A stretch of DNA of 64,000 nt from Ulota crispa (lineage: Eukaryota; Streptophyta; Bryopsida; Orthotrichales; Orthotrichaceae). The notes beneath the pieces are model-generated. The model did not search any database and had not been told where the DNA came from. It was given only the letters and a program-made list of their open reading frames with translations. Positions 24,363-34,953 of the stretch are shown here, piece after piece. The stretch covers positions 17,270,539 to 17,334,538 of the forward strand of contig OY987248.1 of the NCBI GenBank assembly GCA_963920765.1, written 5' to 3'. The position numbers were made by a program, and so were the translations under genes. Every line of letters starts with the position of its first letter. The first letter of the stretch is position 1.

Positions 24363-24895
24363 TTTAGGGGATCGATGTAGGCACACCCAAGGTTTGTTAT
24401 ATGGACACGAAGAGGGGGGAGTAAAGTTCAGATATTTACCATCAAGATGTTGAATTTCAAAAATTGTATTTAAATTTGGATATTAGAGAATCAAAAAAGA
24501 GGTTATAATTGAACAACGCACTACAAGGAAACCATGGTTGATTCTACAAAAAGTTGACAAAAAATGTGACCTAATTTATAGTATACTGGAGATAAGATCA
24601 CAATCTTTGTCAACTTTTTGTAGATTCAACCATGGTTTCCTTGTAGTGACGCCTAGTGGAAAAGTTTAGCTAGGGAATAAATTATTATTTTTACCCTCAC
24701 TTGCAAAAAAACTAAGCTTTCTACTAGGCGTTGTCCAATTGTAACATCTTTTGTGGATTTAGACAAAATGAAGGTTTCTATATCCAAATCTAAATTTAAG
24801 TTTTAGAAATTGTTGATGATAAACGTCTAAAATTTATCCCCCATTTCCCTCTTGGTGTTCATATGACAAATCCTAGGTTTACCTATATCAATTGC
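24363..24895. repeat. Foldback family B copy carrying a CACTA MITE
   Basis: Left end GGGGATCGATGTAGGCACAC and right end ACCTATATCAATTGC, with inner arms such as TTATAATTGAACAACG and CGTTGTCCAATTGTAAC. The loop side of the left arm is interrupted by the 130 bp element at 24519-24648. Other copies of the family are at 5232-5552, 41091-41503, 51622-53894 and 56261-56675. Confidence 0.65.
24519..24648. mobile_element. 130 bp CACTA-superfamily MITE
   Basis: Ends CACTACAAGGAAACCATGGT and its complement ACCATGGTTTCCTTGTAGTG, with near-perfect inverted arms of about 50 bp. It is flanked by the 3-bp duplication ACG (24516-24518 and 24649-24651). CACTACAAG termini and a 3-bp duplication are the defining features of CACTA (En/Spm) elements. 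It is inserted in a foldback B repeat whose uninterrupted relatives read AACAACACCCAATGAAAAAG at this position. Confidence 0.85.
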
Positions 24896-25364
24896 AAGAA
24901 TATCAATTAGAGCATCTCCAATGGTCCGGGCTCTTTCAAAGTTTTCCGTCTGTTTTGGCCAAGCCTCAAGCCCCTTGATCTCCACCCATGCTTTTCAAAA
25001 AGGTGGCTTTACACTCCAACACGCCTTGTAAATAAGGAGTTGACCACTTATCAAGGAAAATAGAGGATAAATCTCACTAAACGTAGGGTGAATAGTGAAT
25101 GAATAGTGGCTTGAATGGCCCTTGCTAGACATGATAGGACAAAGTGCCTTGAGAGGGTTTTGAAATGGGCCTCAACACTTTTCATCCACTTTGAGCGTGT
25201 TTGAGCCACCAATAGAGATGCCAATAGAGTTGGGCTAATAGTAGAGTCATGCAAAATAGTCCATTCACACCTCAAGTACATGTCCACCTTCTTAGTGCTA
25301 AAACTTTCAAAAAGTGCTACTACCTAAGCAAGATGCAATAAACATAGACATGAAACATAACACT
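24896..25364. other. Intergenic, possible Tourist-like end
   Basis: GAGCATCTCCAATGG at about 24912 resembles a common plant MITE terminus; a degenerate partner (CCAATAGAGATGC) is at about 25206. No gene seen. Confidence 0.3.
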
Positions 25365-25503
25365 CCCTCTACCCCTCAAAATGTCCAAAAACCTTCCATG
25401 CAAAGGATTAACTATGTTTTTGGTCTTCCAGCTAGTGACACATGCACTCTAGAATCAATATACCATTTATCAAATGTATGCAAAATTTCCAACTTTGATG
25501 TTG
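25365..25503. repeat. Stowaway-like fragment
   Basis: Begins CTCCCTCTACCCC, then follows the interior of the element at 9823-10400 (shared words GTGACACATGCA, CTCTAGAATCAATATACCAT and GCAAAAT). It breaks off where the TTAA element at 25504 begins. Confidence 0.5.
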
Positions 25504-25741
25504 TTAACCCCTAAAGGACAAAGCAACCTTTTGCAACTAGTACAATACAAGATGTTTTTCTTGTATTTGGAATGGATCCACACCTCTACTACATTTGAGA
25601 TCAACAAAAAAGTTGGAAAACAAATCAAAACAATTCTAGTGCGCAACCTGAGATACTAAATTAAAACTTCTTATTGGTAGCAAATACCGATTATAGAAAA
25701 GCGTATATATACTGTGCCCTATGGTCCTCTAAGGGCTTTAA
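25504..25741. mobile_element. TTAA-flanked MITE, copy 5
   Basis: TTAA (25504-25507), CCCCTAAAGGACAAAGC; right end ATGGTCCTCTAAGGGCT then TTAA (25738-25741). Body 230 bp. The right end differs from consensus by a CT after GGG. Confidence 0.6.
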
Positions 25742-26283
25742 TATAATTTACAAATATACCTTCAAAGCACCAAAAACCAACAAAAATGCCATAATAACCA
25801 ACTGCACCACCCCTATTAGTATGCCACTCGATATGTGCCATCATCTAACCACTATGCTTCAGTGGTTTACATGTGAAAGTACAGAATGTACGCCATCGAT
25901 ACATAAAGGCACAAACAAGACACAATTGAATTACAACACAATAAGTATAACTTATATAATATGTAAACAAAGCAACTTAAAGTATAGTGTTTTCTGACAC
26001 TCCTGATTCAACAAAACATGGCAACTCCAAAGCAAAAACAATCTAAGTTGCAGGAACAGCAACAGAAACATTTACGGTGCAAACGCAAGTACTGCAAGAA
26101 ACCGTATATCTCTCTCGTATCAAATGCTATATTATTGGACTACAAATGCTGTCTTTCGCTCGTTCTGTACAAAAAACATAACTGTTTTCTACTATAATCA
26201 ATCTATCAAGCCAACAATGTGGTACTTCTTTTTATGAGTTTTCTAGATTACGATAACAAACATCACAAGAAAAAAACCTCTAA
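25742..26283. other. Intergenic, nothing recognised
   Basis: No gene or clear repeat. It may contain distal 3' sequence of the minus-strand thioredoxin gene. Confidence 0.4.
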
Positions 26284-26787
26284 CGACAGTATGATACAAC
26301 ATGCAAGCAACGAGATTCCTTTTCTGCAAACAAAACCTGAACAGCAGTGTTACAGCAACCGGCAAGCAACAAAAGGAGAAGAAGAAAAAAAGGACAAAAC
26401 AAGCAGGAGAAATATGAACTATTGCTTGGGCCAAGGCCTAAATTCACATAGCTGTTTTCCTGTCGCATGCTAAACATAGTATTACAAACAAATGTCAGGT
26501 CGTCAAATTGATACAAAGAAAAACCGACAGTATGATACAAAATACAAGCAACGAGATTCCTTTTCTGCAAACAAGACCTGAACAACAACAATATTACCGA
26601 CAACATCAATGCTACCAACAACATCAGCAGGCAAGAACACATGAGAAGAAGAAAAGGATAAAAAAAGCAGGAGAAATATGAACTATTGCTTGGACCAAGG
26701 CCTAAATTCACATTGCTGTTTTCCTGTCGCATGCTAAACATAGTATTACAAAACAAATGTCAGGTCGTCAAATTGATACAAAGAAAC
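26284..26787. repeat. Two-copy tandem duplication 3' of the thioredoxin gene
   Basis: Copy 1 is 26284-26520 and copy 2 is 26525-26787, both starting CGACAGTATGATACAA and ending GTCGTCAAATTGATACAAAG. They are nearly identical except for an ACA-rich expansion in the middle of copy 2. The position immediately 3' of the thioredoxin stop codon suggests the 3' UTR or downstream flank. The open frames inside are mirror-image repeats of each other and not genes. Confidence 0.85.
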
Positions 26788-26881
26788 CCTCCCGTAACTC
26801 CAGTCCAGATTGCTTGCACTGTACATCAATCCCGGATGCGGCTTGCTTGGGAGGATCAGTTGGCTGCTGCTACTGGCAGAC

Positions 26882-29622
26882 CTACACTTTAATCGGTTGC
26901 CCATAATGTTCCGCAAACCGAGTCTTCAACTCATCAAGCTTGGCTCCGGTGTGAGAATGCACCTGCTCGCCTTTCTTAAAAAACCTGAAGTTCGGCACTG
27001 CTCGCACTCCCCATTTCCGCATCAAAGTCTGCACGTTGTTGACAAACCAGACGCAACAAGTTTAGAGAAAGAACAAAACAAAACACAGGCGACGGTGTTT
27101 GCGAACTCCAACACAGCGCTCAGAAGGATATCTGTAAAAAAACACCTGTCCCATGCTGAAACCCTATATATAAACGCTGAACACACGCAAGGTGCAATAA
27201 GGTAGCAGCACCCACAACCGTCAAATTAAGGGTTTTGAACATGATAATTATTACTCCCTCTGTCCCAAAATTATCTTCTTGTTGACCTTTATTTAGTGTC
27301 CCAAAATGATCTTGTTGGAGGAGGAAGGGAGCTAGCAACATTTGCACATACCATCAAGTGAGTGGCCATTGGTGCTCTTCAAAAATGCCTCAAAAATTCA
27401 ATTTTCAAGCACTTTGAAACCACACTTTGAAAACTAATTTGAAACTCAAAATTTCAGAACAATAGGAGGGCATCGAACTCCATTCATAGGTCCAAAAAAC
27501 ATTGAAAAATGGTTCTTTTCGAGCTTACTCTGTAACATTTTGTGTAACAGGAAGATTATTTTGGGACAGAGGGAGGGATAAACATCTAGCAAATTATAGG
27601 ATCCTATTAGCAAGAGAAAAATGATGAGTTTGCACTTTCGAATGTATGATCTGGATACTGTGAGAATAAGTTGTGAATTTTTAAAGAACCGACTGCAATC
27701 GCACCTAATACCAACACTAAGGTTTCATGTTCACATGTACATCCTTGTAATTACATCTATTCACTTCCACAGATTTTCCAAGATTCTAGAGGTGATGGTT
27801 ATGCGTACAGTGATGGTTATGGGTGTTGCTACACTTATACGTTTACTACAATGGCAAATTAAGCGATAGACTCTTTAGCCAACACGGTTTTCAACAGATT
27901 TCAAAAAGTTGATATGCGTTTACTACAGTGGAAAATTAAGCGGTAGTTTCTTTAACCAGCAAGTTTTATAACAGATTTCAAAAAAGAGTTGCTGCGTTAA
28001 GACTTAGGTTACCCTTGTGTCGTTGTTGACGTCGCCGTTAATCTTCACGAAGACGGCATCAGGATACTGGAGGCTCATCTCTACCAACTTTGGGAAAATC
28101 ATCTTGCAAGGCCCGCACGTCGTTGTGGAAACATCGACCACCACCTGCAGTTGTGCCATCTCATAAGAACGAAGAAAGGAAGTGAATCATCACATTAAAC
28201 AACTCCCCGCTCCCGCCAAAAATCAAAATTATTCGAAATTTGAAAATTACAAGGCTTCGAATTACCCGCTCAATTCAAAAACTGTAAAACTAAGAGAGGA
28301 GAGAGTAAGATAAGTGCGTACCAATTTATCTCCAGCGTCGGTGAGGATCGTGTTGAACTCGTCCTCTGTAAAAGCAACCAGCGAAGAAATTAGGGTTTCT
28401 TCAAGAAACGAACCAAATCTTCAAAGAGATTGAAAAGCATGCTTATATCGCATATATTTCACAGTGCTCTTCTTTTCGAACTTAAAGGAAGAAGATCTGA
28501 TATCCAAGCATTGATATTATGTCCAAAGTATATGCTATTTCTTATAACAAAGCTGAACATTCAAGTTACGTATCTCATTGCCTCCATGAACTTATAATCT
28601 GACAATTCCTTTAAGAAGAGGAACTAGACTGTAAGCCATAGCCACTGTTGTTTGTCCTGTTCCCTTCGTGACACAAAACATGCTCTCTACATCATTAAAT
28701 AATTCAAGCTCATAAGACTCTCATTGAACAAAACTGAACATTCAAGTTACGTATCTCATTGCCTCAATGAACTTATAATCTGACAATTCCTTTGAGAAGA
28801 GGAACTAGACTGTAAGCCATAGCCACTGCTTTTTTCCCTGTTCCCTTCGTAACACAAAACATGCTCTCCATTCATTAATGCAAGCTCAGAAAGCTCACAC
28901 TAAAATTACGCTACAGAAGGCAAATCTAGAGCATGACCGCGATGAAGTTAATCACTAAGATTTCCACAGCCAGGGTCCAGAATTGAACTGCCACCGTTAA
29001 CTCTAAACTACTGACTTCATCTCCAATTAATTCTCTACTTACACAGAAAAATAGCTTGAAAAATTTGCACAAAAACACACACCGCTTTGAAACTCCACCA
29101 CATTGCCACTGCCAATGGACTCCGCTCTGCACTCTTAAATAATTCAAGCTCATATAATTCTCATTGAAATTACACTACGGAAAGCAAAGTCTAGAGCACG
29201 GCCACGCTTTAGAAATTCATTATGTTTTGCACAGCCAGGGTTTAGCCAACTCCGTAACGGTAGCTCTAAATTACTGACTCATCTCCAATCAACTCTCTAC
29301 CTACACACAAAAAAAACAATTTCAAAATTTGTATAGAAAAACACACACCGCTTTGAAACTCCACCACATTGCCACTGCCACTGGACTCCGCCAACGGCTT
29401 CACGGAGCTCCTACACGCCAACGAAAACGATCGAGAACAAACTGTTCCCGCTCGCCTTCCACCAAACCTCGTGCCCTTCGCCACCAACGCGCTACGACGA
29501 CCACATCCAGCCAAGCTCACCGTCGACGACGCTGCACCGGATACACGCACCACAGCACGCGGAACCACAACCACAGCGCCATAGCTACTGCTACAAATCC
29601 TATCAACCGACATCGTCGCCAT
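26882..29622 (-). CDS. Chloroplast thioredoxin-like protein, four exons
   Basis: Exons, in gene order: 29349-29622, 28322-28365, 28013-28144, 26882-27028; all introns are GT-AG and frames join exactly to 198 residues. Thioredoxins reduce disulphides in target enzymes. Residues 1 to about 75 (MATMSVDRICSSSYG, Arg/Ser/Ala-rich, almost no acids) look like a chloroplast transit peptide. The thioredoxin fold occupies about 88-190: LVVVDVSTTTCGPCK with active-site C116-G-P-C119, and cis-proline in RAVPNF (P162). The usual Trp before the active site is replaced by Thr. The tail HTGAKLDELKTRFAEHYG recalls f-type plastid thioredoxins, while the missing Trp also occurs in CDSP32-type proteins. Subclass is therefore open. 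The start has an in-frame stop just upstream. The first intron holds duplicated sequence including a copy of the exon 1 splice donor, the last intron a Stowaway-like MITE. The promoter side reaches a gap at 29913. Confidence 0.87.
27254..27575. mobile_element. Stowaway-like MITE in thioredoxin intron 3
   Basis: Left CTCCCTCTGTCCCAAAATTA, right TTATTTTGGGACAGAGGGAG, preceded by TA. About 320 bp, wholly inside the last intron (27029-28012). The right-hand TA is displaced by three bases (GGATA). Confidence 0.7.
28553..28869. repeat. Tandem duplication in thioredoxin intron 1 (A)
   Basis: Copy 1 is 28553-28734 and copy 2 is 28735-28869, both running from TGAACATTCAAGTTACG to ACAAAACATGCTCTC with only scattered differences. 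This is a recent local duplication of about 180 bp. Confidence 0.85.
28888..29397. repeat. Duplication covering the end of thioredoxin exon 1 (B)
   Basis: 28888-29134 is a diverged copy of 29155-29397. The shared block includes CACAGCCAGGGT, CTACTTACACA/CTACCTACACA and ACACACACCGCTTTGAAACT. The right-hand copy contains the last ~48 bases of coding exon 1 and its splice donor; the left copy, inside intron 1, has a matching pseudo-exon ending at 29083 with an intact GT. Confidence 0.8.
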
Positions 29623-29912
29623 AGCTATGACTCAATCCACCAATTTCTTCGCTCAAATCTTTCGTCACAAACAATAAACAGACACGATTCGAGTACGAGT
29701 TGTGGTGAGAGAAGAGTGCGAGAGAGAGAGGGGTGGTGACGGGTGGTGGAGGAGAAAGCTTATGGAATTCTGCGGCTGTGAACAACTGCAAGAAAGGGTC
29801 CAATGGAGCTTCAGTAAGGTCCACACGTCGAAAGCTCAGCAACAAATGGCCACGACTGATCTTTTGGTTTGGCAGAACGAAGAAGAGATGAAGTTCACAG
29901 TGTTTTCCTTTT
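29623..29912 (-). promoter_or_regulatory. 5' leader/promoter side of the thioredoxin gene (truncated by gap)
   Basis: Sequence upstream of the ATG at 29622. In gene orientation it is CT-rich (the complement of the GAGAGAGAGAGG at 29729-29740), as is common in plant leaders. No confident TATA box. A 200-N gap follows, so the promoter is incomplete. Confidence 0.35.
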
Positions 29913-30112
29913 NNNNNNNNNNNNNNNNNNNNNNNNNNNNNNNNNNNNNNNNNNNNNNNNNNNNNNNNNNNNNNNNNNNNNNNNNNNNNNNNNNNNNNNN
30001 NNNNNNNNNNNNNNNNNNNNNNNNNNNNNNNNNNNNNNNNNNNNNNNNNNNNNNNNNNNNNNNNNNNNNNNNNNNNNNNNNNNNNNNNNNNNNNNNNNNN
30101 NNNNNNNNNNNN
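29913..30112. other. Assembly gap, 200 N
   Basis: Exactly 200 N bases. A round length suggests a placeholder of unknown true size rather than a measured gap. It lies just before a long TA microsatellite, a likely cause of the break. Confidence 0.95.
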
Positions 30113-30127
30113 CATCCACGACTTTCA

Positions 30128-30243
<116 letters not shown>

Positions 30244-31329
30244 CTTTTTCTGACATGGCTGGCCTCCCACATCAATATATGTGCACTAAAATTAATCTCT
30301 CTTTCATAAACTCTCTGACAAATTTAGCCAAGTGTCCCCATAGCTAAAGAATGGTGAGGAATATTTCACACCATTCTCTTGGAGGAAGGGCAGCCTTTAC
30401 TAGTGCTATTGAATGTTATGTATGTTCCAAGTCCCATGTCTTGGTTGATTACATGGTAATACTTTTTGAAATTTTTGGAGCCAAAAAATATGGAACTTCA
30501 CAAGCTTTGAGTAAATCATTTTGATGAACCCAACTTTTAGCCCAACTCCTACCAATGCTTTTAAGCAAAATATTCATGAATTTATATAGTACTCTTTTTG
30601 CCCTTGATAATCCAATGAAGATGGGATCTTGGGTTGAGGTGGGTGAGACAGTGTAAACCGCCCCTAAGGATCCTCTCCCTTATGTGATTTTCTTAATTGG
30701 TTCCAATGGCTAATCACACACCACTTTCGAGTCATAGACATATGCATCCTTCTGAGTACAACTTACAATAAAAAGATTAGTGGAATGGCATTCCTTATTG
30801 AGGTGTGGAATCATAACAAGTTAGAGAGTATTAAATACTGCAATAAAAATGGACAGGTTAAGACAAATTTACAATAGTACATACTCAAAACAACAGGTAA
30901 AGAGGTTCTTGTTTAAAGCTCATAGGGCACTTGACATGTTAGAGTGCTAAAACTTCCAAATTGCAATCTCATGTTCATATTTCATAGCTCAAAAACTAGG
31001 AGGATTTCTAAAACAAAGATTAAAAAAGGCACGTATATATTTTTTGAAGTAACATACATAAGGGTGCAATTTAGAAAGTGAATTACAAATAAGAGCACAT
31101 CCATAACATCATTGATGTTTTGTTATTCAATTAATTAATCAACCAACCAAAGCCTTGCAAGGAAACTAGAAATCACTTGCATTGTGGAAAATGTAGCAAA
31201 AAGGGACATGACACGAGTACAATAGAGGGGGCATTGAGGGACTTTTGGAAATACCAAAGCGGTAGGTGGAAATGTGGCCAAGCTAACAATTAGTAATGAG
31301 AGGCACTTTATGAGTAAGCCACACCTAAT
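30244..31329. other. Intergenic, no gene seen
   Basis: AT-rich sequence. Around 30430-30660 there are words (CAAGTCCCATGTC; CAGTGTAAACCGCCCCTAA) resembling repeats at 4252-4735 and 22187. Confidence 0.4.
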
Positions 31330-32251
31330 TTAACCCCAAAAGGACCAAGCAAAGTTTTCACCAAAAACTCTTCAAAACAGCCATTTTTAGAGCATCAAAC
31401 AAATTTGAAAACAAAAACATTTTTATGCATATGTGACCTTAGGATCTTGTAGAAGAATGGTTTTAGAAGATGTGGAAATAATTTCAGATTTTTTCACCAC
31501 CTGGATTGGAAGCTACAATGATTTGAATATTCAAAAACTTCTTATGAAAAATCGGGCAGCTACCTTTCAAAATGTGAAATTCTTGAGGAAAAAAGGCCAT
31601 GTGGGTGGTGCTTCTCTACATTCCTTATTCCACCTAAGTAAAGTACATGTCAAAAAGATTTCAAATCATTTGGAGTTGTATAACATACGGAAAAAAATTA
31701 GTAAGTAAAAAGAAGTAGAGAGTGATTCAAAATACTAAATTGTTAAGAATTTAATTATGGAAATGAAAATTGCCAATCCCAATGGTCATAATGTTGTCAT
31801 AAACAATATTCATCCTTTGATTTTTAATTTTTTCCAAAATGTTGAAAATTGAGTAGAATAAAGGACTTCAAAGTTTATTTTGGAGTAGAGAATCCATAAC
31901 TGCCTGCAAACAAAAAATCCTCATAAATTTCATCTCGTTGATCCAAATGGAATGATTAGAAGCTTCCTACATTCACATGAACCTCCTAAATCAATCTAAA
32001 ATTTTAGTTTTTGAAAAAAGTGATTTTTAAAAATCTGCCTAGGCTGCCCGCTGAACGTAAAAAGCAACATATTAGGTTATAACTTTTTACTCATAATTCC
32101 AAATGTCATGAAATTTAGTGCATATGAAAGATAAACCTTGTCCCCACATTCCATTAAAATTTCAGCCTAATCTATGAAAAGCTCCAATCACAAGTACTTG
32201 CCCGAAATTGCTATGTTTCTAAAAAAGGGGGTCTGGTCCTTTAGGGGTTAA
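31330..32251. mobile_element. TTAA-flanked element, copy 6
   Basis: TTAA (31330-31333), CCCCAAAAGGACCAAGC; right end GGTCTGGTCCTTTAGGGG, TTAA (32248-32251). Body 914 bp. Part of its interior (AACAAAAAATCCTCATAAAT; GGCTGCCCGCTGAACG) matches an arm of copy 2. A 91-codon frame at 31433-31708 shows no domain and is probably chance. Confidence 0.75.
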
Positions 32252-32414
32252 AGTTGCCCTTGTCCTCAATCTAATGGGTCATCAATTGAGCAAACATTTC
32301 AACTATTAATATAAAGCCCTTAAATCTAATTGATAGTCTCATTTGAGATTAGCTAGCTATGCTTAAGTTTCTTGAATTGAATTAATGCATTGTGGTGACC
32401 CAAATTTTTTTGGC

Positions 32415-33329
32415 TTAACCCTTTAAGGACCATACGACCATATTTTGGTTGCTGGGAGTGGTTTTTGGCCTATAGGTTGAAATCGCTCAATACTTTGGAA
32501 TTTGGTATTGAAGTACGCATGTGATCACAAGAATTTTGCATCCATCTAAAAAAATAACAATGCAATTGGGTACGTGAGCTGATAAATAATGGTGTTTATA
32601 CGGCATGGCTTCAAAATACGTATCCAATTTTTGTCAAAGATGGATCAAAGCAACAACACAATACATCAAGTATGCAAGAAGAAAGTCAAATTTTAGTTGC
32701 ACAATTCTAAAAAAATTCAGATTGCTTAAGAAATACGCTTGTTTTGTTTTCATATACGGTAGTAGCATAATTGTAGTATTTGGAGATCTACTAAAATGTT
32801 GTTGTCATTTTAGCTTTAAAATACGTCATCCTACATTTAAGGTCATTTCTTGATTGTTTTCACCAATTGGATTTTCTAGAACAATTATCAAATTTCTTGT
32901 AGAACCGTTTTGGGGTAGCAAAGAAAGTGGGTTTTTTGACCCTTTTTGTCCACTTAGCTACACCTTGTGATTGCTATTTTTGTCTATTTTGAGTGAAACT
33001 AGTCTTGTTGGAAAGGTGGGAAACCCTACTTTCTAGAAATGTAAGGCTCTTCTCAATCAAAGCTTGCATGAAAAGTTAACATTCAAAACTAAATAAGAAT
33101 GAAACACAAGAGATTTTCTGCATACGGCTCACTCAATCATTATAATATTTCACCTCCAACGGTAGATCTAGCTGAAATTTTGGTGCTTTACAATAAACAA
33201 GGTGTGCTTCCCATTTGTACGATTGGATTATTGAAAATAGGTCTGTATTTGAGTCAATTCCAAATCTAAGCTTACAGCCCTTGTTTTCAGTGGAATCCGT
33301 GAAAATGGGTGTGGTCGTTAAAGGGTTAA
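32415..33329. mobile_element. TTAA-flanked element, copy 7
   Basis: TTAA (32415-32418), CCCTTTAAGGACCATACGAC; right end GTGTGGTCGTTAAAGGG, TTAA (33326-33329). Body 907 bp. The interior is unlike the other copies. Open frames of 70-80 codons (32605-32853, 33133-33348) have no recognisable transposase motif. Confidence 0.75.
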
Positions 33330-33419
33330 GTCCAATTTTTAAGGTCAAAATTTTGTCACATAAGTAATCATGTCATCAACAAGATCAATTGGGCAACCCT
33401 TGGTGTAAACTTTTAAGGC

Positions 33420-33965
33420 TTAACCCCTAAATGCCCAATCAACCATTTGTTGGTCACTACTTTTTTTTGCTGGCTCCCTAAGATGAAAAAAACATTTCTT
33501 GAAAAAACAAAAAATATTTCCATGTAGGAAAGCAAGTTTACTTTCCAACCCAATTTGAATCATGTCAATCCAAGTTAAACTCCACCAAGGAGAAATTTAC
33601 TAAGATAAACATTTCAACATTTGCTAATGTTATAAAATTTACTATTTTGGGGAACTAATGATATTTTCTCTTTCAAAAATCTTGCAATTTTGAGTTTTAG
33701 AATACAATGTCTATTTTTGACCAATCACACCAACTTTTAAATTCCATGAATAAAATTTGTAATTTTGATGAAATAAATGGTAAATGGTTCTAAATTCATT
33801 AAATAAGAGTTCAAAACCTTTCCTGAATGTTTAACCATATGGATATTTACTAAACGTTGAGATTCTTGTTTTCTCTTTTGAAGCAAATCTCATCAAAGTT
33901 ACAAAAATTATCATTCTATAACCCATCTATGTTTTGCCCTTACCCCTTGAGCATTCAGAGGTTAA
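33420..33965. mobile_element. TTAA-flanked element, copy 8
   Basis: TTAA (33420-33423), CCCCTAAATGCCCAATC; right end TTGAGCATTCAGAGG, TTAA (33962-33965). Body 538 bp. Its right TTAA is overlapped by the target duplication of the next element (33961-33968), so that element inserted later across the junction. Confidence 0.7.
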
Positions 33966-33968
33966 TTG

Positions 33969-34945
33969 CTCGGGGAGGTCACTTGTGAAAAAAGTAGAAA
34001 CTACGTGCAATAAAATATTTGGTCCAATATATTATTTATGGTAAAAATTTGTAAAAAAATTACATATAATATAGGGTGGTTTAGTATTGTAATATATGAT
34101 TATATATAATATATGGTATACAAAAAATGATAGAATTATGTAAGTTGTAGATGAAAAATAGCATAGAAAAAAAATGTTAGTAGTGACTAATGAGTACTTA
34201 GGGTGTAGGGTGTAGGGTGTAGGGAGAGTTTGGGGCCATGGGCTTTAGGGTTCATTCAACAAGAACACAAAGTACATTTTATTGTCTAAAATTTGTGGAT
34301 GGATGGCTGTCACCAACTGCTTGGTCATCACTGGAGGAGTGGGTATTCAATGGTTTTAGTATTACTTTTTGGACTTGCCTTCATTGCTGTGGGGACGCTA
34401 GTGGAAGTTTGAGTTGTTTGAAAGAAATTTCCCACTCGTGTGTTGCATACTCCTAAGCAAATTTCGAATAGCAAATGTACAACAAGAGGGCACATGTTCC
34501 CATCCTTCACTGTGTTTTTCAACACAAATTATAATCTTCTATTGTTTCTTGTGTTACCATATGTATTACCAAGGCTTCTACTGGCTCTTCTTTGCCTTTG
34601 GTTTCTTATGTTGAAATTGTGTATATGTCATTGCACAATGGCTCAAAGTACAAAACACTTTCAAGATAGTGCTAAACTTAAGCACAAAATGCATATAACA
34701 AATAAAATTATTTACAAGAAATAACTAGAGTATAAAGAAAAAAGATTGTAAGTAATATAGGGTAGCTTAAAATGAGCCTCTAGAAAAATTATAAGTACCA
34801 ATATGGTGCACTTAATTACTAGCATTTACCTTTATTTAAAAAAATATCATGTCTTATAGTTTTTTTGATAAGGTAAATAGCCCCCATTTAAATAGGTCAT
34901 TATTGCATGTGTATGTAAAATGTAAGAGAGAGTGATCTCCCCAAG
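33969..34945. mobile_element. 8-bp-duplication element (family C), copy 1
   Basis: Left end CTCGGGGAGGTCACTTG; right end AGAGTGATCTCCCCAAG. Flanked by the perfect 8-bp duplication GTTAATTG (33961-33968 and 34946-34953). Body 977 bp, non-autonomous. An 8-bp duplication is typical of hAT elements, though the terminus is not the usual hAT CAGGG type. A tandem TAGGGTG heptamer lies at about 34197-34221. Open frames at 34238-34724 have no recognised domain. Confidence 0.75.
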
Positions 34946-34953
34946 GTTAATTG

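Noticed and set aside
26243..26756. 158-codon minus frame with an internal repeat (GLGPSNSSYFS)
   Set aside because: It is created by the two-copy tandem duplication downstream of the thioredoxin gene; hydrophobic runs come from AG/CT-rich DNA, and there is no domain.
33420..33968. TA (2-bp) duplication as an alternative to TTAA for the CCCCTAAA family
   Set aside because: Formally ATTA-style TA with ends starting ACCCC would give the same junctions, but T before and A after the TA are conserved in nearly all copies, which chance would not produce. Kept as a caveat for the superfamily assignment.
34197..34221. TAGGGTG tandem as a telomere variant
   Set aside because: Only about three or four heptamers inside a family C element; too short to indicate telomeric origin.
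34238..34724. Possible transposase remnant inside the family C element
   Set aside because: Cys/Ser-rich frames have no BED finger, DDE or dimerisation motif that I can recognise.
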